The notes: generated by a model from the letters alone, not told the origin. A DNA stretch of 64,000 nt from Alistipes sp. (GCA_017623115.1 JAGAPT010000026.1:1-64000); one strand, 5' to 3'; positions 1 through 8,082 are shown, counted from the first letter of the stretch. Translations and numbers: made by a program.

Positions 1-2
1 AC

Positions 3-491
3 ATCGACGCCAACGGCATCCTGAATGTCTCGGCCAAGGATAAGGGCACGGGCAAGGAGCAGAAGATTCGCATCGAGGCTTCGTCGGGTCTGACCGAGCA
101 GGAGATTCAGCGCATGCGTGACGAGGCCAAGGCCAACGAGGAGAAGGATAAGGCCGAGAAGGAGCGCATCGACAAGATCAATGCCGCCGACTCGAACATC
201 TTCGCTACCGAGAAGCAGCTCAAGGAGTATGGCGACAAGATTCCGGCCGAGAAGAAGTCGGCAATCGAGGCGTCGCTGGCCAAGTTGAAGGAGGCACACA
301 AGAATCAGGACATCGCAGCCATCGATACGGCTCTTGCCGAGCTCAACACGGCATGGCAGGCTGCCTCGCAGGACATCTACGCCCAGCAGCAGGCCCAGCA
401 GGCTCAAGGTCAGCCGAATGGCGGCCAGCAGGCTAATGGCGGCGAGCAGAAGCAGCAGGCCGAAGATGTCGAGTTCGAGGAGGTGAAGTAA
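3..491 (+). CDS. dnaK: Chaperone DnaK (Hsp70), C-terminal part
   Basis: This is the 3' end of an Hsp70 gene that begins before the window; about 162 codons are present. The first residues ([20 protein letters not shown]) belong to the end of the substrate-binding beta domain. A charged helical lid rich in Lys and Glu follows, then a Gln/Gly/Asn-rich flexible tail and an acidic end (EDVEFEEVK) resembling the EEVD-like tails of bacterial DnaK. DnaK is an ATP-driven cytosolic chaperone that works with DnaJ and GrpE. A strong intrinsic terminator follows 25 bp after the stop codon, so it ends its transcription unit. Identification is secure although the ATPase domain is outside the window. Confidence 0.95.
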   Translation: MDANGILNVSAKDKGTGKEQKIRIEASSGLTEQEIQRMRDEAKANEEKDKAEKERIDKINAADSNIFATEKQLKEYGDKIPAEKKSAIEASLAKLKEAHKNQDIAAIDTALAELNTAWQAASQDIYAQQQAQQAQGQPNGGQQANGGEQKQQAEDVEFEEVK

Positions 492-516
492 TTCACATAC
501 GCATACAACTCGCGCT

Positions 517-549
517 AACGAGGATGCCATCAGGCATCCTCGTTTTTAT
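517..549 (+). terminator. Intrinsic terminator after dnaK
   Basis: A perfect 12 bp stem (517-528 with 533-544) has a four-base loop and is followed by a T run. Confidence 0.9.
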
Positions 550-573
550 GCTATAAAGGGGAAGCACCTTGCA

Positions 574-607
574 CAAAAAAAGTGGTTGCCCCTTTCAGGA
601 CAACCAC
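574..607 (-). terminator. Intrinsic terminator of the secG operon
   Basis: GTGGTTG pairs with CAACCAC around a 12-base loop, and on the minus strand the stem runs into seven T residues. It lies just downstream of the secG stop codon and faces the dnaK terminator. Confidence 0.75.
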
Positions 608-632
608 AACTCACCGCGAATCAAAGAATCGC

Positions 633-989
633 TTACTCAGCCTCGGGAGCGGCCTCCTCCTGTGCAGCCGGAATCTCGGCCTGCGGGATAGCCGTCTCGT
701 TCTCAATCAGACGCTCCTGCAAAGCCTGAGCATCCTTCGAAAGAGCACTGCTACCCTCTACGTTGCCACCCTCCATGGCTACCGTAGCCACGAGACTCAA
801 CACCAGGATAGCCACAGCCATCGTCCACGTAAACTTCTCGAGGAAGTTAGTCGTCTCACGCACGCCCATAACCTGGTTCGATGCGCCAAAGTTGGCGGCC
901 ATGCCGCTCTTGGGGCTCTGTACCAGCACAGCGAGAATCACCAACACGCTGGCAATCAGAATCAGAACAATACAAATGGTGTATAACAT
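633..989 (-). CDS. secG: Preprotein translocase subunit SecG
   Basis: The 118-residue protein has two hydrophobic helices (about residues 3-24 and 54-74) joined by a loop containing VQSPKSGM and a Gly/Ala/Asn-rich segment, the usual SecG layout. SecG is the small accessory subunit of SecYEG in the inner membrane. The C-terminal tail after the second helix is long, acidic and rich in Glu, Ala and Pro, which is common in Bacteroidetes SecG. It is the last gene of a leftward operon, 12 bp after the TPR-like gene, and a terminator follows it. Confidence 0.93.
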   Translation of the reverse strand: MLYTICIVLILIASVLVILAVLVQSPKSGMAANFGASNQVMGVRETTNFLEKFTWTMAVAILVLSLVATVAMEGGNVEGSSALSKDAQALQERLIENETAIPQAEIPAAQEEAAPEAE

Positions 990-1001
990 CTTCTTTTATT
1001 T

Positions 1002-1490
1002 TTAATTATTGTTTTCTATATGGTCAATTAACTCGGCAAAGTAAACACTTTTTTCGGGATTTAGCAAACTTAATTTGCGATAAATTGCTTTTGCCTCCTC
1101 TCGAAGTCCCTGAGCAAGGTAGATTTCGGCTAATTCTTCACTCACCAGCTCCTCCTCATCACTCAACGAGGCCTCGATCTGCACCTCCTCATCCACCTCG
1201 CCCTCATCGGCTACGATGCGCAACTCCTCCTCACGCAGGAAGCGGTTGATGATATCCTCGGTCGTGATGTGCATCAAGCGGTCGACATCGGCCCCCTCCT
1301 GCAAGAGCGATGACTCCATGCGCCACGGAGCGGTCAATTCGACGACAGCACTCGTCGCCTCGCCACGCCGCAGCTGTTCAATCCGCAATGGGCGAAACCA
1401 TGGATAGCGCGCAGCCAACTTCGTCAGCTCCTCATCCGAGCAGCAGCGCAGACGCTCAACCGATGCAAAAAGTCCCTTCAACTCCCCCAT
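1002..1490 (-). CDS. Conserved Bacteroidales TPR-like protein
   Basis: The protein has about 162 residues if it starts at the ATG at 1490 (MGELKGLF). The longer open frame would run into lptE, so the shorter start is preferred: it leaves a 4 bp gap after the lptE stop. The N-terminal half contains RYPWFRPLRIEQLRR and the middle is very acidic (runs of Glu and Asp). The C-terminal half (EELAEIYLAQGLREEAKAIY) looks like a single tetratricopeptide-type helical pair. There is no signal peptide, so it is probably cytosolic. It sits between lptE and secG, an order I recall from other Bacteroidales. Its biochemical role is unknown to me. Confidence 0.75.
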   Translation of the reverse strand: MGELKGLFASVERLRCCSDEELTKLAARYPWFRPLRIEQLRRGEATSAVVELTAPWRMESSLLQEGADVDRLMHITTEDIINRFLREEELRIVADEGEVDEEVQIEASLSDEEELVSEELAEIYLAQGLREEAKAIYRKLSLLNPEKSVYFAELIDHIENNN

Positions 1491-1494
1491 CACA

Positions 1495-2004
1495 CTACCA
1501 GTTCGAGGCCGAAGCCATGAAGATATCGGTAACAAGCTTATCGACAATCTCGGGAATCAGCGTACCCTCCACCTCGGTAAGCAGCTGCGTAGAGTCATAA
1601 TCCTCATAGGCCGAGAAGCTCTTCGTGAAGGACATCGTCTCGTCGATGGCATTCGTAAAGCGGACATTCACGGTAATGGTCAGGCGGTTCAGCAGCGCGT
1701 AATCGTCGCTCGACACCGAAGCCGTCACCGACGTATAGTTCGTAATCTCACCCTCGAAGGCAAAATCACCACCCTCCTCAACCTGCTGCAGGCGGGTACG
1801 ACGCGAAAAAATATCGACCAAAGCGTCTGTTAAGGTAGCCGAAAGAATCGGCGACACCATCGTCGCATTATTCGGGAAATAGGCCACCGAGAAGGTCTTG
1901 GCATCGGGCGGAATTGACGCACCCGACAACGAATATTTGATAGCCACACCGCAACCGGTCAGCAACATCAGTGCGGCAACACCTGCAATCAGTTTTTTCA
2001 ACAT
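1495..2004 (-). CDS. lptE: LptE-family lipopolysaccharide assembly lipoprotein
   Basis: A short lipoprotein of about 169 residues. The signal peptide ends in a clear lipobox (LLTGC), followed by GVAIKYSLSGASIPPDAKTFSVAYFPN, matching the start of Bacteroidetes LptE-like proteins. LptE plugs and stabilises the outer membrane LptD barrel that inserts lipopolysaccharide. The ATG at 2004 is preferred over the in-frame TTG two codons earlier. The gene is in an operon: the sigma-54 activator ends 28 bp upstream and the TPR-like gene begins 4 bp downstream. A second Lpt component, lptC, is elsewhere in the window at 16.9-17.6 kb. Confidence 0.85.
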   Translation of the reverse strand: MLKKLIAGVAALMLLTGCGVAIKYSLSGASIPPDAKTFSVAYFPNNATMVSPILSATLTDALVDIFSRRTRLQQVEEGGDFAFEGEITNYTSVTASVSSDDYALLNRLTITVNVRFTNAIDETMSFTKSFSAYEDYDSTQLLTEVEGTLIPEIVDKLVTDIFMASASNW

Positions 2005-2032
2005 CGACAAGGAGTTTTTGTGTAGTTATGGT

Positions 2033-3235
2033 TTATTCCTCGATTCCGAGTTCTTTAATCTTGCGATACAACGTGCGCTCCGACATGAAGAGTTCGGCTG
2101 CCGCCTCACGACGCCGGCCATTATTCCGACGCAGAGCACGAATAATCTGCTCACGCTGCACATCCGCCTTCGTGCGCTCGCGCGGCTCATCCTCGACCTC
2201 CTCACTCTCGGCATAGACCGCCTCCGGCTCATAGCCGCGTGTCATAGTCGCGGTCGGCAGCAACGCCTTCACGTCGTGCGGAGTATCCATCGGAGCCGAA
2301 GCACCGGCTCGGTGCATCAACTCGGCCACCATCCGCTTCAAATCGCCGATCTCGGCCCGCATATCGAAAAGCAACTTATAGAGCAACTCGCGCTCGTTCG
2401 TGTAGTCCTGCTCCATATGCATCGAGCCGGCGGCCATCGGCGTAGCATGGCCCATATCGGGGAGATAGCGACGCAGAATGTCGGGGGTAATCACCCGCAC
2501 CTGCTCGATGGCTGAAATCTGCTCCGCCACGTTCTTCAGTTGGCGGATATTTCCACGCCAATAGTAATTCTTCAGCAGTTCGCGTGCGGCATCGTCGAGC
2601 GTCACACTCGGCATCCGATATTGCACCGCCACATCGGCTGCAAACTTGCGAAACAGCAACGGAATATCGTTCTTACGCTCTCGCAGCGCCGGCACTACAA
2701 TAGGCACCGTCGCCAGACGATAGTAGAGGTCCTCACGGAATCGACCCTGCAAAATGGCCTCTTGCAGTTGCACATTGGTAGCCGCCACGACACGCACATT
2801 GGTCTTCTGCACCTTCGACGAACCGACACGAATAAACTCGCCCGACTGCAATACACGCAACAGACGTGCTTGCGTCGAATGGGGCAACTCGGCCACCTCA
2901 TCGAGGAAAATCGTGCCGCCATCGGCCTCCTCGAAGTACCCTTTACGCGCCTCAACAGCACCGGTGAAGGCACCCTTCTCGTGTCCGAAGAGTTCCGAGT
3001 CGATTGTTCCCTCGGGAATGGCTGCGCAGTTTACGGCAATATATTTATTGTGCTTACGAGCCGAATAGGCATGGATGACCTGGGGGAAATACTCCTTACC
3101 CACACCACTCTCTCCGGTCACCAGCACCGTCAAATCGGTCGGAGCCACACGCAACGCCACCTCCAGAGCGCGGTCAAGCAGCTCCGATGTGCCGATAATG
3201 CCAAAGCGTTGTTTGATGGTTGTTATCTCGGTCAT
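2033..3235 (-). CDS. Sigma-54-dependent transcriptional activator without a receiver domain
   Basis: The 400-residue protein starts directly with an AAA+ domain. Walker A is GESGVGKE (residues 41-48), the sigma-54 contact loop GAFTGA is intact (88-93), Walker B is GGTIFLDEVAEL (106-117), and a Fis-type helix-turn-helix fills the last 35 residues. It should remodel the RNA polymerase-sigma-54 closed complex using ATP. No N-terminal sensory or receiver domain exists, so activity must be set by expression or by a partner protein. It sits between the HU-fold protein and lptE in an envelope-biogenesis operon, which suggests a link to cell envelope state. This arrangement is conserved in Bacteroidales as far as I recall; the trigger is not known to me. 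Confidence 0.9.
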   Translation of the reverse strand: MTEITTIKQRFGIIGTSELLDRALEVALRVAPTDLTVLVTGESGVGKEYFPQVIHAYSARKHNKYIAVNCAAIPEGTIDSELFGHEKGAFTGAVEARKGYFEEADGGTIFLDEVAELPHSTQARLLRVLQSGEFIRVGSSKVQKTNVRVVAATNVQLQEAILQGRFREDLYYRLATVPIVVPALRERKNDIPLLFRKFAADVAVQYRMPSVTLDDAARELLKNYYWRGNIRQLKNVAEQISAIEQVRVITPDILRRYLPDMGHATPMAAGSMHMEQDYTNERELLYKLLFDMRAEIGDLKRMVAELMHRAGASAPMDTPHDVKALLPTATMTRGYEPEAVYAESEEVEDEPRERTKADVQREQIIRALRRNNGRRREAAAELFMSERTLYRKIKELGIEE

Positions 3236-3247
3236 GTAGCAAAAAGA

Positions 3248-4021
3248 CTAATTCATAGATGTCGTTTCCGTGGCCAGGCCTGCATCCACCGGCTCGGCAA
3301 CCTCCACCTGCAGCGGTTCAGCAGTCTGCGCCTCGCGCCACTCGTGATAGAAACCAAAGGCGATGGCTCCCAGTGCCAACAAAACAGCAATCAAGGCAAA
3401 GAGCACAAAGCGATCCATGCCACCACGACGCTGTGGCTTGCTTACATAGGTAAAGGCATCGGTATTCTTGGGAGGCTTACCATACTTCAGCCCCTTGACA
3501 TGAGCGGCCGGATTCATCTTGGCCGAGACCGAAAGATGCGGTTCGGCATACTCCTCCTTGGCTATCGTGTCAGGTGCAGACTCCTCCACAACCGGCCCCG
3601 GCTCCGCTGTCGGCTCCGGGATTGATTGCTCCGAAGATAGCGATCGCGCACCCTCCTTCGCCTCTTCTGCAGTTGCCGTTTCTACCCTGGCCGGGGCTTC
3701 AGCAATAGCCGTTGGCGCATAGACAAAGGCGATCGTTCCATTCGCACCGGCCTGGAACCAGCCCAACTTATCCATATAGAACCGCTGCTCCTCCTTTACG
3801 GCATGGCGCACCTCGAAGACAAAGCGGTCAATCTCTCCCGCCACGGACAACTCATTCATCCCCTCGGCCAGCAGCAATCCACGCAACACTCCGTCATCCC
3901 GACGGATGAGCTCCGAGAAGAGCACCTCACGCCCGGGCTCCTTCACCAGGAAGGCCCCTAACTGCGGAATAACGAGTCGCTTATGCGATGCTATAAAGCG
4001 GGATAGATGATGTATCAACAC
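3248..4021 (-). CDS. HU-fold (CCDC81-like) membrane protein
   Basis: The 257-residue product begins with an HU-like DNA-binding-protein fold (residues 1 to about 75: LSRFIASHKRLVIPQLGAF, then LAEGMNELSVAGEIDRFV) of the kind found in Bacteroidetes HU-CCDC81 proteins. A low-complexity Glu/Ala/Pro linker follows, then one transmembrane helix near residues 205-225 (RFVLFALIAVLLALGAIAFG). The short C-terminal tail lacks the SPOR domain seen in some relatives. The start codon is GTG at 4021, 31 bp downstream of a good promoter element. It is the first gene of the operon leading to secG. The topology suggests an inner membrane protein with a cytosolic HU-like head; function unknown. Confidence 0.7.
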   Translation of the reverse strand: MLIHHLSRFIASHKRLVIPQLGAFLVKEPGREVLFSELIRRDDGVLRGLLLAEGMNELSVAGEIDRFVFEVRHAVKEEQRFYMDKLGWFQAGANGTIAFVYAPTAIAEAPARVETATAEEAKEGARSLSSEQSIPEPTAEPGPVVEESAPDTIAKEEYAEPHLSVSAKMNPAAHVKGLKYGKPPKNTDAFTYVSKPQRRGGMDRFVLFALIAVLLALGAIAFGFYHEWREAQTAEPLQVEVAEPVDAGLATETTSMN

Positions 4022-4051
4022 GACGGTTCGTTTTTCATGGTTTTACGGCTT

Positions 4052-4082
4052 CAAAATTACCCTTTTTCAGCCAAAAAACCAA
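4052..4082 (-). promoter_or_regulatory. Promoter of the HU-fold/sigma-54/lptE/secG operon
   Basis: On the minus strand TTG at 4080-4082 is 20 bp upstream of TAATTTTG (4052-4059), matching the Bacteroidetes -33/-7 consensus. It diverges from the decarboxylase promoter. Confidence 0.7.
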
Positions 4083-4120
4083 AATTAACACCTCTAAATT
4101 CAAAATATTAAGGGGGATAG

Positions 4121-4151
4121 TTGCGAATATCGAAAATATTCACCTACTTTG
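4121..4151 (+). promoter_or_regulatory. Promoter of the PLP-dependent decarboxylase gene
   Basis: TTG at 4121-4123 and TACTTTG at 4145-4151 are 21 bp apart. Transcription would start near 4158, leaving a leader of about 100 bp before the ATG at 4256. This argues against any earlier start codon. Confidence 0.6.
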
Positions 4152-4255
4152 CATCACGAAATAAAAACAAATCCAATCGAGTTACTTTGCCCGATTTTTA
4201 TCAATGTAACCGAGTTGGATTGGAAACAGAACGAGAAACTTTCGAAATCCGAGCC

Positions 4256-5650
4256 ATGAAAGACAAGTACATCGACCTGATTGAGCAGACCTTTGACTTC
4301 CCCCAAGACGAGTTCTCGGTGCAGGATGGCGAGCTGCAATTCTACGACATTCCCCTGATGGAACTCATCAAGCAGTACGGCACGCCGTTGAAGGTAACCT
4401 ACCTGCCGAAAATCTCCCAACAGATCAATCGCGCCAAGCGTATGTTCAACGTCGCCATGGCAAAAGTCGACTATCGAGGCTCGTATAACTATTGTTATTG
4501 CACCAAGTCGAGCCACTTCTCGTTCGTGCTGGAGGAGGCGATGAAGAACGACATCCACCTCGAGACCTCGTCGGCCTATGATATTCATATCATCAAGGCG
4601 CTCTACGACGGTGGCATCATCGACAAGGATCGCTACATCATCTCGAACGGTTTCAAACGTCCGCAGTATGTCGAGGGTATTGCCGAACTGCTCCACGAGG
4701 GCTTCGAGAATGTCATTCCGGTGATTGACAACAAGGAGGAGATTGACCTGTTTGACGACGCCGTCACGAAAAAGTGCAAGGTCGGCATCCGTATCGCCTG
4801 CGAGGAGGAGCCTAAATTCGACTTCTACACCTCGCGCCTCGGTATCCGCTACAACGACATCGTCGACTTCTACAAAGCGAAAATCAAGCCCAACAAGAAG
4901 TTCCAGCTCAAGATGTTGCACTTCTTCATCAATACGGGTATCCGCGACTCGGCCTACTACTGGAACGAGTTGTCGAAGTGTATGAACGTCTACTGCGAGT
5001 TGAAACAAATCTGCCCCGAGCTCGACAGCCTCAACATCGGTGGCGGTTTCCCCGTGAAGAACTCGCTCGACTTCCACTACGACTACGAGTACCTGACCGA
5101 GGAGATTGTGGCGCAAATCAAGAGCATCTGCCAACGCAACGATATCGAAGAGCCCAACATCTTCACCGAGTTCGGCTCGTTCACCGTGGGCGAAAGTGGT
5201 GCAGCACTCTACTCGATTGTCAACCAGAAGCAGCAGAACGACCGCGAGAACTGGTACATGATCGACTCATCGTTCATCACCACCCTGCCCGACACCTGGG
5301 GCATCAACCAGCGTTTCATCATGCTCCCGATCAACAATTGGGACAAGGAGTATCAGCGCGTCTTCCTCGGTGGTCTGACCTGCGACTCGGAGGATTTCTA
5401 CAACGCCGAGGTGCACACCAACGCCATCTTCCTGCCGAAACTCGAGCAGGGGAACACCCAGTATATCGGATTCTTCCACACGGGCGCCTACCAGGAGTCG
5501 TTGGGTGGTTTCGGCGGCATTCAGCACTGCCTGATTCCCGCCCCGAAGCACGTCATCATCGACCGCGACAAGTCGGATAACGAATACTACACCCGCCTGT
5601 TCGCCAAGGAGCAGTCCTACCGCTCGATGCTGCGCATCTTAGGCTACTAA
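4256..5650 (+). CDS. Fold-type III PLP-dependent arginine decarboxylase-like enzyme
   Basis: The 464-residue protein has the alanine-racemase/ornithine-decarboxylase fold. Lys84 in CTKSSHFS is the likely PLP Schiff-base residue, the GGGFPVK loop near residue 261 would bind the cofactor phosphate, and CDSEDF near residue 376 matches the Cys-x-Ser-x-Asp substrate motif of the family. Such enzymes decarboxylate arginine, ornithine, diaminopimelate or related amino acids. Bacteroidales homologues are usually annotated arginine decarboxylase, an entry to polyamine synthesis, but substrate choice cannot be read from the motifs. It is shorter than the ~630-residue SpeA type. The start at MKDKYIDL is chosen because the frame upstream overlaps the promoter. 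A strong terminator follows. Confidence 0.75.
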   Translation: MKDKYIDLIEQTFDFPQDEFSVQDGELQFYDIPLMELIKQYGTPLKVTYLPKISQQINRAKRMFNVAMAKVDYRGSYNYCYCTKSSHFSFVLEEAMKNDIHLETSSAYDIHIIKALYDGGIIDKDRYIISNGFKRPQYVEGIAELLHEGFENVIPVIDNKEEIDLFDDAVTKKCKVGIRIACEEEPKFDFYTSRLGIRYNDIVDFYKAKIKPNKKFQLKMLHFFINTGIRDSAYYWNELSKCMNVYCELKQICPELDSLNIGGGFPVKNSLDFHYDYEYLTEEIVAQIKSICQRNDIEEPNIFTEFGSFTVGESGAALYSIVNQKQQNDRENWYMIDSSFITTLPDTWGINQRFIMLPINNWDKEYQRVFLGGLTCDSEDFYNAEVHTNAIFLPKLEQGNTQYIGFFHTGAYQESLGGFGGIQHCLIPAPKHVIIDRDKSDNEYYTRLFAKEQSYRSMLRILGY

Positions 5651-5675
5651 ACGAAGAGAAGAGCAAGACAAGGGG

Positions 5676-5714
5676 GGGGGTGTCGCAACATCGTGTTGCG
5701 ACACCCCCTTTTTC
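5676..5714 (+). terminator. Strong intrinsic terminator after the decarboxylase gene
   Basis: A perfect 15 bp stem (5676-5690 with 5694-5708) closes a three-base loop and runs into a T tract. Its 5' arm is part of a run of nine G residues. Confidence 0.9.
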
Positions 5715-5799
5715 GTGCTCATGCGTTCCTGCTAACCCGCAAAGGAACGATGGCAACACGGCGCAAAAAGTGCGTGTGGGAGGTGGCAGCGAATACAAC

Positions 5800-5830
5800 A
5801 AAAAAAGCGACCCACTTTCGTAGGTCGCTT
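5800..5830 (-). terminator. Intrinsic terminator of tRNA-Arg
   Basis: AGCGACC pairs with GGTCGCT and on the minus strand runs into a T tract immediately after the tRNA 3' end. Confidence 0.8.
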
Positions 5831-5833
5831 TAG

Positions 5834-5907
5834 TGACACCGACAGGACTCAAACCTGTAACCTTCTGATCCGTAGTCAGATGCTCTATTCAATTAAGCTA
5901 CGGTGCC
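5834..5907 (-). tRNA. tRNA-Arg (anticodon ACG)
   Basis: The minus strand folds as a full cloverleaf. The acceptor GGCACCG pairs with CGGTGTC, the anticodon stem is TCTGA/TCAGA with loop CTACGGA (anticodon ACG, read as ICG), and the T arm is ACAGG/CCTGT. The discriminator base is A, and CCA is not encoded. It decodes CGU, CGC and CGA codons. It has its own consensus promoter and terminator. Confidence 0.96.
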
Positions 5908-5919
5908 GAATTGCGAATG

Positions 5920-5950
5920 CAAATGTAGGGCGAAAAACCGAATTATGCAA
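5920..5950 (-). promoter_or_regulatory. Promoter of tRNA-Arg
   Basis: On the minus strand TTG (5948-5950) is exactly 20 bp upstream of TACATTTG (5920-5927), 12 bp before the mature tRNA 5' end. Confidence 0.8.
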
Positions 5951-6021
5951 ATAATTTCATAAGAAAATTAAAAATATTTTTTGCCGGCAACCGCCGAAAA
6001 ACCGCTATCACGCTCATTTAC

Positions 6022-7167
6022 TTAACAATAAGTCTCAACATCCTCCTCCGTAATTTGCTCCCCCGAAAGAATCATCAAACGCTCGACCGCATTGCGCAGT
6101 TCACGAATATTGCCACTCCAGGGGCGCGACTGCAGTGCCACCAATGCCGCCGAGGTTACCTCCTTCGGCGTCATGCGGTACTCCGCAGCCAGCTGGCCGA
6201 TAAAATGGGCCGTCAACTCCGGAATATCGACTGCTCGTTCACGCAACGAGGGGACTCGAATCACAATCACACCGATACGATGATAGAGGTCCTCGCGGAA
6301 ATTCCCCTTCCGAATCTCCTCCTTCAAATCCTTATTCGTCGCCGCAATCACCCGCACATTCACATCGATATCCCGATCGCCACCCACACGGCTCACCTTC
6401 CGCTCCTGCAAAGCACGCAGCACCTTGGCCTGGGCGGCCGGCGACATATCGCCAATCTCATCCATAAAGAGCGTGCCCCCATCTGCCAACTCGAACTTTC
6501 CCTTGCGCTGCTTGATAGCCGAGGTAAACGCCCCTCGTTCATGACCAAAGAGTTCACTCTCAATCAACTCGGAGGGAATCGCAGCGCAGTTCACCTCGAC
6601 AAACGGAGCAGCCGCACGCGGGCTCAACGCATGCAGGTGGCGAGCCACCAACTCTTTGCCCGTACCATTCTCGCCCGTTATCAGCACCCGAGCCTCACAG
6701 GGCGCCACCTTGGCAATCAGGTTACGCACCCGCACGATTTCGGCCGACGAACCAATGATCGCCTCCGTAGGGCCACATGCCGCCCCCGCACGGCGTGTCT
6801 TGCGCGTCGAGGGGCGCACCATCGGAATAGCCGGCGACTCCTCCCCATGTGCCACAGCCCGATGTATCGACTGCAACAAGCGGTTCATATCAATCGGCTT
6901 GGTGAGAAAATCTTCTGCACCATCCCGCACCGCAGCAATAGCCGCATCGAGACTTCCCTCGGCCGAGAGTATTATATAAGGTACAGCTGCATCCTCCAAA
7001 CACACCGCTCGGTCGGTCAGCAACACATCAAACGACTTCCGATGACACAGGGCACGCACCACCGTTTCGCTATCAGCCGTCTCGGTCGAGAAGCCCTCGT
7101 ATTCGAGCCGTTCGCGCAAGGTGTTTCGCATACTTTTTGAAGCATCGAGAATTAAAACTTTCGTCAT
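6022..7167 (-). CDS. NtrC-like response regulator lacking the DNA-binding domain
   Basis: The 381-residue protein has an N-terminal receiver (phospho-acceptor Asp52, conserved Lys90) and an AAA+ module with Walker A GENGTGKE (165-172) and Walker B GGTLFMDEIGDM. Three features are unusual. The receiver acidic pair is DA (Asp8-Ala9) instead of DD/DE. The sigma-54 contact loop reads GAFTSA (212-217) instead of GAFTGA. The protein stops right after the AAA+ lid with EEDVETYC, so the Fis-type helix-turn-helix is missing. The downstream DNA is AT-rich noncoding sequence, so a simple frameshift does not explain the ending. It may act from solution, through a partner, or without sigma-54. No histidine kinase is adjacent. 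It shares a divergent promoter region with the DUF4290 gene. Confidence 0.88.
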   Translation of the reverse strand: MTKVLILDASKSMRNTLRERLEYEGFSTETADSETVVRALCHRKSFDVLLTDRAVCLEDAAVPYIILSAEGSLDAAIAAVRDGAEDFLTKPIDMNRLLQSIHRAVAHGEESPAIPMVRPSTRKTRRAGAACGPTEAIIGSSAEIVRVRNLIAKVAPCEARVLITGENGTGKELVARHLHALSPRAAAPFVEVNCAAIPSELIESELFGHERGAFTSAIKQRKGKFELADGGTLFMDEIGDMSPAAQAKVLRALQERKVSRVGGDRDIDVNVRVIAATNKDLKEEIRKGNFREDLYHRIGVIVIRVPSLRERAVDIPELTAHFIGQLAAEYRMTPKEVTSAALVALQSRPWSGNIRELRNAVERLMILSGEQITEEDVETYC

Positions 7168-7170
7168 GGC

Positions 7171-7200
7171 TTGTTTTTCTTGAAATTTTACCTATTTTTG
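7171..7200 (+). promoter_or_regulatory. Promoter of the DUF4290 gene
   Basis: TTG at 7171-7173 is 19 bp upstream of TATTTTTG (7193-7200). The leader to the ATG at 7349 is about 140 bp. I see nothing further in it. Confidence 0.65.
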
Positions 7201-7203
7201 TCC

Positions 7204-7235
7204 CAAAATTAAGCGATTCATCCGTCGAAACCCAA
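7204..7235 (-). promoter_or_regulatory. Promoter of the NtrC-like regulator
   Basis: On the minus strand TTG (7233-7235) is 21 bp upstream of TAATTTTG (7204-7211). Its -7 element lies only 3 bp from the divergent -7 element of the DUF4290 gene, so the two promoters may interfere. Confidence 0.6.
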
Positions 7236-7348
7236 TCGCACATCAGCCGGCTCGATGCAGCCGCAAGGGTTCCGAGGAGCCTATTGAAAGGCCCTTTTTC
7301 GACTGTATTACGCACGAAAAACGGCATTCAAGCAACAATGCACAAACA

Positions 7349-8026
7349 ATGAAAAAGAATTACAACTACACACGTCGCCGCCTCTTCCTGCCCGAATATG
7401 GGCGACACATTCACGAGATGATCGACTCGTTGATGCTCATCGAAGATCGCTACGAACGCAACCGCCAGGCACGCGCCGTCATCGCTGTCATGGGAAACCT
7501 CAATCCCCTGCTGCGCGACACGGCAGACTTTACGCATAAGTTGTGGGATCATCTCTTCATCATGTCTGATTTTCAGTTAGATGTCGACTCACCCTACCCC
7601 CGCCCCACCCGCGAGGATTTGACCATCAAACCCCGACAACTCGGCTATAACCAACACCGTATCCGCCACAAGCACTATGGCCGATATGTCGAGTGTTTTG
7701 TCCAGGCGTTGCGCGACCAGAAGAACCCCCATGCCGTAGCTGCCACCATCGACAATTTGGCTCGCTATATGCGTACCAAGAGCTACGAATACAATCAAGA
7801 ACACCCGAATAATGAGGTGATCGTAAAAGACCTCAAACAGATGTCCGATGGGACCATTGAAATCAACGAAGAGGCCCTCAATAACCTCCGAAGTGACTAC
7901 AAACAACACTTTTCGGCACGTCAGGGCAAACAGCAGCGCAACCATCCGCAACAGAAGAATCGCAACCAACAACATCACGCCAATTTTCGGAAAAACGGCA
8001 CCCCGCATCGCAATTCACAGAAATAA
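7349..8026 (+). CDS. DUF4290 domain protein
   Basis: The 225-residue protein matches the Bacteroidetes DUF4290 family, with LPEYGRHIHEMIDSL near the start and MGNLNPLLRDTADFTHKLWD in the middle. The C-terminal 40 residues are a basic, Gln/Asn/His-rich tail with no predicted fold. There is no signal peptide or membrane helix, so it is probably cytosolic. In other Bacteroidales I recall this gene beside murA; here a lipoprotein gene follows 56 bp downstream with its own promoter. Its function is not established. Confidence 0.8.
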   Translation: MKKNYNYTRRRLFLPEYGRHIHEMIDSLMLIEDRYERNRQARAVIAVMGNLNPLLRDTADFTHKLWDHLFIMSDFQLDVDSPYPRPTREDLTIKPRQLGYNQHRIRHKHYGRYVECFVQALRDQKNPHAVAATIDNLARYMRTKSYEYNQEHPNNEVIVKDLKQMSDGTIEINEEALNNLRSDYKQHFSARQGKQQRNHPQQKNRNQQHHANFRKNGTPHRNSQK

Positions 8027-8051
8027 ATGCGCTGATTTCAAAAAAAAGGGT

Positions 8052-8059
8052 TATCTTTG
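8052..8059 (+). promoter_or_regulatory. Probable -7 element of the TlpA-like/lpxH/thyA/folA operon
   Basis: TATCTTTG is a perfect Bacteroidetes -7 match located 23 bp before the ATG at 8083. No clear TTG lies 19-21 bp upstream, so the promoter is incomplete by this criterion. Confidence 0.5.
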
Positions 8060-8082
8060 TTATTTGAATTAGTAAAAAAAGC

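Noticed and set aside
4121-4255. An N-terminal extension of the decarboxylase starting at a TTG codon
   Set aside because: That TTG is the -33 element of the promoter and the transcript should begin near 4158; family-like sequence begins at 4256.
5672-5680. Nine-G run as a phase-variation site
   Set aside because: It lies after a stop codon within a terminator stem, so a slip would not alter any protein.
5914-6021. A frameshifted HTH domain downstream of the NtrC-like regulator
   Set aside because: The DNA is AT-rich, holds the tRNA-Arg promoter, and no Fis-type helix-turn-helix appears in any frame.
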